Below, in pieces: positions 58,454 through 64,000 of a DNA stretch of 64,000 nt (positions are counted from its first letter, which is position 1; the number at the start of each line of letters is the position of its first letter). Origin of the DNA: Carallia brachiata (Eukaryota > Streptophyta > Magnoliopsida > Malpighiales > Rhizophoraceae); NCBI GenBank assembly GCA_021464245.1, contig JADCRB010000021.1:2307484-2371483 (forward strand), read 5' to 3'. The position numbers and the translations under genes are program-made. Below the pieces are notes generated by a model. The model was given only the letters and a program-made list of their open reading frames with translations, had not been told where the DNA came from and ran no database searches.

Positions 58454-61400
58454 AGGTTGCAAGTGTGTGTGAGTGTGTGTCTTTTTCCCCTCTTTTCTGG
58501 CACTTTGAAGTTTGAACTCTTTGCCGCTTTGGCTTTTCACATCCGCTTTGCCTATGGTCCTCGTCCATAGAGGTGAAAAAAAGAATTGTTTTTTCTTGTT
58601 TCGTTAACTCTGTTACTTTGTTTGTGTGTTAAAAACTTTGCTCAGGGAGAGAAGCCTGCTTCCGACACGAATCCAACAAATAATGTCCAAGGTATGTCAT
58701 TAGCCCATGATCTCGCATACCCACTTGCTTGAAAATGCCAAATTTAGGAATTTTTTGGTTTGATTATGGATTTCGCTAATGTGCAGATTTGGGACCCTCA
58801 ACGCCTTTGCCTGACAAAAAGCTATTACTCTTCATCCTTGACAGGCTTCAAAAGTATTTCCTTCAGCTTCACCGCTTTTCATTCTGTTTCCTTCGATGTA
58901 GTTTTTTTATTTTTTTGTGAACTGAGTTTTATTTCTTTTGAAAACTAATCTAAAATGCAGGAAGGACACCTACGGTGTCTTCTCTGAGCCTGTGGACCCA
59001 GAAGAGGTTAGTTTCGAAACTTGATCGATGTCACACTCGGAGTTAACCTTCTAGACTACTCATTGTGTGACTTTAACTTGGTTTTCTGTTGATGACATGT
59101 GAAATTCGGTAGCTGCCAGACTACCATGAGGTCATAGAGCATCCCATGGATTTTGCGACTGTCAGAAAGAAGCTTTCTAGTGATGCTTATGCCAACTTGG
59201 AACAGTTTGAGGTTGGTTTATGTGCTTCGGGTTATCTCTTTCGGCTGAGCATTCCATATTGGCTGTCATTTATGTTGATGGGTTGCCTTGCGTTCTCACA
59301 TTAGCCCAAGACTTGTGATTTTTGTGTTTGCAATGAGTTCAATTTTTTATTGAGTTTGAGTAAAACTTTTTAGCGTATTCCTGCTTTTTGTGTTGTAACT
59401 AAAGCCTAGCAGTACTGAAGGATATAGAAACTAATGGGCAATATTCATTGATGATTTAGGTTTCTATAGGCACAACTCTAGAATTGTCATTTGTTCCAAA
59501 AGTGAGTTTTGTTCTTAGCTGTTCTGCATAAGTTATTGCTTCTAGAAGAAGCCATTATATCACCGCAGATCACAAGAAATTGATTTGGTAGATATAGGTT
59601 GATGGATGTTATTAGTGTTAGAGTATCTTTGCATACATCTTAGTCTCTTATGAAAATGCCCTTCTTTATTGTTTCAATAAGCAAGATTTGTCACATTTGT
59701 GTTTCTTGATTACCATTTGCTTATTGGAATTATTCTCCCCCATGCTCTCCACCCTCCCACCCCAAGAGACCCAAAAAAAAAGGGAATAACACTCATGTTG
59801 CACTTAGTTTCTAAAAGTTTGTCTGTAGTGAAGTGTGTATGCCAGTTATAGTCTTGTATTATCCATTTGATAGCGTAAGTGAAAGTGGAACCACAGATAG
59901 CTCTTGTGGAAGGCTGCTGAGTCATTAGTCATTACAGTCTGTCAATACCAGCACTAGACTGTCATGAATTTTTCATGATGCTTTATAGGGCCCATTGGGT
60001 TCTGGGAGGCATCAGGCATTGAATTTATGCCACAGAAGGTAATCAACCTTATTTCGTGGCACAATTTCTGAAACTGCATCCTCTACAGCCTTTTTTGCTG
60101 TACGAGGCTGCCCTCAGTTCACCATTTCCTACACAGAGAAGTTTATTCACATACTATTGCTACTGAGGTTATAAATTACCAATTCCAGAGCCTTTATGGC
60201 ATTCCTTCGGTGGTAAGGGTAGGATGGACTCCTGTAAACTCCAGAGGAGCAAATTTTAAATTTTATCTAATTTGATTTTGCTTGACAGTGATATATATTT
60301 CTTCAGATGTTGTGCCTTCTCTAAACATCTGAAACATCTGAAAAAGTTTTAGAAGAGGTGCCTGAAACCTGATAACCTTCTAAATTTTGTTAAATCCCTG
60401 AATTTTCTTCCTGTTGTCGTGCAGAATGATGTTTTCTTGATATGCTCAAATGCAATGCAGTATAATGCACCAGACACCATTTATTTTCGACAGGTGCAGT
60501 CAGTTGTTGAACTTTGAATTTGCTATTTTCAGGTCATTGAGTTGTTTCTAAAACTGCTATTTCTGTCAGGCGCGATCCATACAAGAGCTAGCAAAGAAGA
60601 ATTTTGAAAACTTAAGGCAAGATAGTGATGATAATGAACCAGAACCTAAGGTAGTAAGGAGAGGTAGACCACCAACAAAGAATTTTAAAAAACTAGTTGG
60701 CAGGCCTCCATTAGAGCGAGCTGGTTCAGAATTTTCCTCCGATGCAACACTTGCTACTGGGGGAGAGAATACCATTTTGTCCACTAATGATCTGGGAAAA
60801 GGACCTTGTCTTGCAGACAGGTCTGGCTTAGCAGATTTGCAATTTCATGGTTCTCGCAATGATGACAAGTTTGAGAGGAATGATGAAGTTACAGGTTCAA
60901 AACTTGACTGTCACCCAAGATATTCCCATTTCAACTTCAGTTCTTTGTATGTATATATATATATATATATATAGTTTAAGAAGAGGCGTAAGCACTGTAG
61001 GTTTTAATACAGGTTCTCCATTTAAGGGTGTTTCAAAGCATGGGAAGAAACAATTTCCGCTTGACGAGAACAGGCGCAACACTTACAAGCAATTTCATCC
61101 GTCAGCTGGTGGAAGAGAACCATCCGTTTTGACTACTTTTGATGCAGAGAGGAAGCAGCTAATGGCTGTATGTACCACATTGTTGCCCATCCTTCTATTT
61201 GATTCTTTGGATAAAAACTTGAAACCACTTATTGCCATGCATGGGGCCCACGCTCACACCTGAGCAAATAATTTGGGCACGGTATGGCAGGCATCACTAG
61301 TGTTTAACTTAGATTGACAAAGAAAAACTTTGTGGTATTGTTGCCCCTTTAAGTTCCAGGAATTCCCTGTTTTGGTGGGGCTATTGGACAGTTTACAGCT

Positions 61401-62517
61401 GCCACTGAATGGGCTGCTTTATACTTGGAATGGACGGCTTGATGTAGCATGCGATTACTTTTGTTTGGTGAATAAAGTTTGCTTTTATGTCAATCAGGTA
61501 GGGCTTCTATCAGAGCATGGTTACGCAAGGAGCCTAGCTCGATTTGCTGCAAATATTGGACCTGTTGCTTGGAGAATTGCTTCAAGAAAGATTGAAAGGT
61601 CTTTGCCCTCGGGTGTTAACTATGGCCGCGGATGGGTTGGAGAAAATGACATCCCACAACAGAGGCCATTACTTCCTTCTTCAACCCCTCTAGGTAATCC
61701 ATCATCATCAAGGCCCTTGTCTCTCCCTGTTAATTCAAATCTTGTTGTGCCATTGCAAACTGGTGAATCAAAAGAAGAGAATTTATGTGAAGAACCTGAA
61801 GGACATAATTTGTCAGAGAAGCAAATTCCTTCAATTCGCTCAGGCTCTGAGGAACGTTTAAATAGTCCTCTTCTGTCATCTGCCTCGACATCCGCATGCA
61901 ATTTGGGTACGATTAAATCAGAACCTCCCAAAGATAGAGCTGAATCAGTTGAGGGATTGAATTCACATTCAGGGTATTTTGTGCTAGATAGTAGCGTGGG
62001 TACGACCAGGCTAAGGCCTTCAGTTCAGATGCATTATAACCCAGTGGTTCACCGTGGCATGAATGGTTTTAATGGCACCTATGGATTTGACCTTCCTGCC
62101 CATGCAGAAGGAAAACTAATTGGGCCTAGCAAGTTTGCTGGAATTAATTTTAAGTCATCTCAGGTTATTGGCACGGTTTCTGCATCTAATACTGAATTTA
62201 TCAATCCATATCCTGCCGCGGCAAGGAGTTTGAACTCGGAAAACTCGGAACTCCGGGAGAATATTAATACAATGACTTCCAGTGGTCCGTTACCCAATTC
62301 TGGAAGAAGCCAGGGAATGGAAGCCCCGAGATCTGAGATTGACCGGCAACCATCTGGGCAACGATTGTCGACACAATCCAAATCAGATTCAGGATTCCCG
62401 CTACTACGGAAATCAGACTCGGTCCCACCTGACCTAAATGTCAGGTTTCACTCACCAGGTTCTCCCGGCTCTACTGGTGTAGATTCAGCACAACCAGATT
62501 TAGCATTGCAGCTCTAA
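57458..62517 (+). CDS. Bromodomain protein (plant BRD1/2/13 type, SWI/SNF-associated)
   Basis: Predicted nuclear acetyl-lysine reader; Arabidopsis BRD1, BRD2 and BRD13 belong to BRM-containing SWI/SNF complexes. Nine exons: 57458-57916, 58646-58691, 58787-58853, 58961-59006, 59113-59211, 60425-60493, 60570-60894, 61013-61167 and 61498-62517; phases agree, giving 761 aa. The basic N-terminus (ERKKKKKGRPSLLDLQKRS) is followed by a Gln run and a charged linker. The bromodomain spans about residues 170-270: LLLFILDRLQKKDTYGVF, LPDYHEVIEHPMDFATVRKK, NDVFLICSNAMQYNAPDT, with the acetyl-lysine Asn near 253. A GRPPTKNFKKLVGRPP segment follows. SEHGYARSLARFAANIGPVAW in the last exon marks this plant subgroup; the final 250 residues are Ser-rich and probably disordered. 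Intron 7 holds a (TA)n tract. Confidence 0.93.
60950..60973. repeat. (TA)n microsatellite in an intron of the bromodomain gene
   Basis: A TA tract lies between the donor at 60895 and the acceptor before 61013, in an intron only 118 bases long, so length changes would strongly alter its size. Confidence 0.9.
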
Positions 62518-64000
62518 GAATAATGGAGGTTTTTTTTTTTTTTTTTTCCAAGGATATGATTAAGTTAACCATAGAATGGTGGGGTTGGCATTTGTGCTCC
62601 AGGGTATAAGACCAAAGAGACGAGAGTAGAGAGGGTCTCCTTTAACAGGGAGCCATCCATGCCAGCCTCACCTAACTGTATTGTAATTGTAGAAGTGTAG
62701 CATGATCCACTGTACAGATTAAGGCACCCCTAATTCTTAGGTCCACAAGCTAAAGGAGGAGGAGAAGGAGGAGACCATTATTTGTAAGACTAAAAAACCA
62801 ATGAAACCGCGAATTTGATTCAGTGGGTTTAGATGCTTAGCTGATAGATAATTTGGTGGCTGTTAAATGCCAAATGGTTTGGTTGGTGACCGCAACATGT
62901 GATGCATGATTCTAACTTTTTTTTTTTTTTTCAACTTTGATTTTTATTTTTTTGTGATAAGGATCTCTGGATTGAGAGTTCCATTGTTATAACATACCAG
63001 CTATAATACACGCACACACACCCGTGCACACACACATACCCGTATTTGGCGATAGGTGCTTAAGGAGCTTACATTTTTTTTTTTACCATAATTGCCACGA
63101 GGGTTAGGTGATCAACTGGCGATAGGTGAAACAGTCCTTACATTCTGTTGAGGCTTAGGTGATAAACTGGAAAGAATGCTGTGCGGAACAGGAAGTCTTG
63201 CGGTCTTGGAGGCTTAAGCCCAACAAATTAGTCCCCCTAGTGGAGAACGAACAGGGACGCTACCGCAGCAGACGTTCAGAATTCCGTAGAAAAAGCAAAA
63301 GAAGATTGAAAAATGGTGCTGAATTGCATATTCAACTTCCGTACTCGACCGATATTTATTAATTATTGTTGAAAGCATTATAGTTACGAAGACTACTAGT
63401 CTATATGTAGCATTTTTTTTTTAATTCTTTTTAAGTCCAAAGTGCGTTCCCAACGGTCTCCTGCTGCCAGGGGCTTCCGAATAATGAAATCAATGGTGAT
63501 GGATATCGATTGGGGAACTATCCAATACATAAAAGAATCCAATCTTTACCAAAACTAAAAAAAAAAGTTATAGACTTCAAATTTTAGCCTCTTTTTTATC
63601 TTTCCATCTCAGATTGCTAGGTCACCAGTCCCCAATAACTAAAAAAGAATAGAATAAAAGAAAAGGAGGAACCGTGGACTGGCTTGGCAGTAGTGGTGGT
63701 GGCATTTGTGGCAGGCAAAAAAAAAAAAAAAATTAATGGGGAAGGGATGAGGAGTGGAATATGGGAGCCACGGCTGACTTAGGCATGATCAGAAGATAGA
63801 AAAAGGTATTTTTCCATAATTTCGCTTCTCTTTATTTGATGGAGAATACTTGCTTTCCTTTAAATAGTCCTTATGACAATTGGGTACGATTCACTTGCAG
63901 TCAACATCATATCTGAAGGAAAAATAAATTCCAATTCTCTCAAAAAAATAGAATAAGAATATTATATTGGAACAAAATATGTGACACTATTCTATAGTTT
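62518..64000. other. 3' flank of the bromodomain gene, no further gene seen
   Basis: Begins with the 3' untranslated region (poly-T at 62530-62547). A short direct repeat around GGCGATAGGTG occurs at 63047-63058 and 63117-63128, and a (CA)n-like tract lies at 63009-63040. Open frames are short and unlike any family I recognise. Confidence 0.5.

Noticed and set aside
63159..63362. 67-codon plus-strand frame near the right end
   Set aside because: Basic, low-complexity translation without family resemblance and no splice partner visible in the window.

Overview
The window is nuclear DNA of a flowering plant, most likely a woody eudicot. The evidence is GT-AG split genes with short exons and long AT-rich introns, plant-only families (alpha-expansin, type 4 metallothionein, tonoplast monosaccharide transporter), plant L1-type LINEs with an RNase H domain, and many A/T runs and microsatellites. 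No prokaryotic, organellar or viral gene was seen. I built exon models by eye from reading-frame phase, splice dinucleotides and recalled family sequences; no search was run.

Layout. 0-2.3 kb: unresolved, with a 33-codon minus-strand ORF. 2.3-3.5 kb (-): alpha-expansin, EXPA20-like. 4.5-4.9 kb: dead RNase H fragment of a retroelement. 5.9-8.3 kb (+): aminoacylase-1. 9.9-10.5 kb (+): small charged coiled-coil protein. 12.5-17.1 kb (-): CMP-sialic-acid-transporter-like nucleotide-sugar transporter, 14 exons. 17.2-25.0 kb: AT-rich, gene-poor, with transposon relics. 25.0-29.6 kb (+): monosaccharide-sensing protein/tonoplast sugar transporter with four single-base frame breaks. 30.9-32.1 kb (-): homoserine kinase. 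33.5-39.1 kb (-): NOC4 ribosome-biogenesis factor, 15 exons. 39.5-40.4 kb: hAT-like non-autonomous element. 42.1-44.3 kb (-): 5'-truncated LINE with a nested SINE. 44.3-44.9 kb (+): type 4 metallothionein, beginning a few tens of bases from that LINE. 45.5-51.5 kb (+): full-length LINE with a target-site duplication and four in-frame stops. 52.4-54.6 kb (-): TANGO2/NRDE protein. 56.2-56.7 kb: GC-rich retroposon-like segment. 57.5-62.5 kb (+): bromodomain protein of the BRD1/2/13 type.

The genes do not form one pathway; they are independent housekeeping or developmental genes. Their order nevertheless looks ancestral. From memory, the Arabidopsis homologues of neighbouring pairs are also close together: EXPA20/aminoacylase (At4g38210/At4g38220), sugar transporter/nucleotide-sugar transporter (At4g35300/At4g35335), and NOC4/homoserine kinase (At2g17250/At2g17265).

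I found no convincing new biological system. The best leads are a probable 3' splice-site shift in the metallothionein gene that removes a family-invariant Cys, a LINE lying across that gene's proximal promoter, the frame-broken sugar transporter, three in-frame 3' splice sites spaced 9 nt apart in aminoacylase, and a retroposon-like segment with four hairpins near its 3' end.
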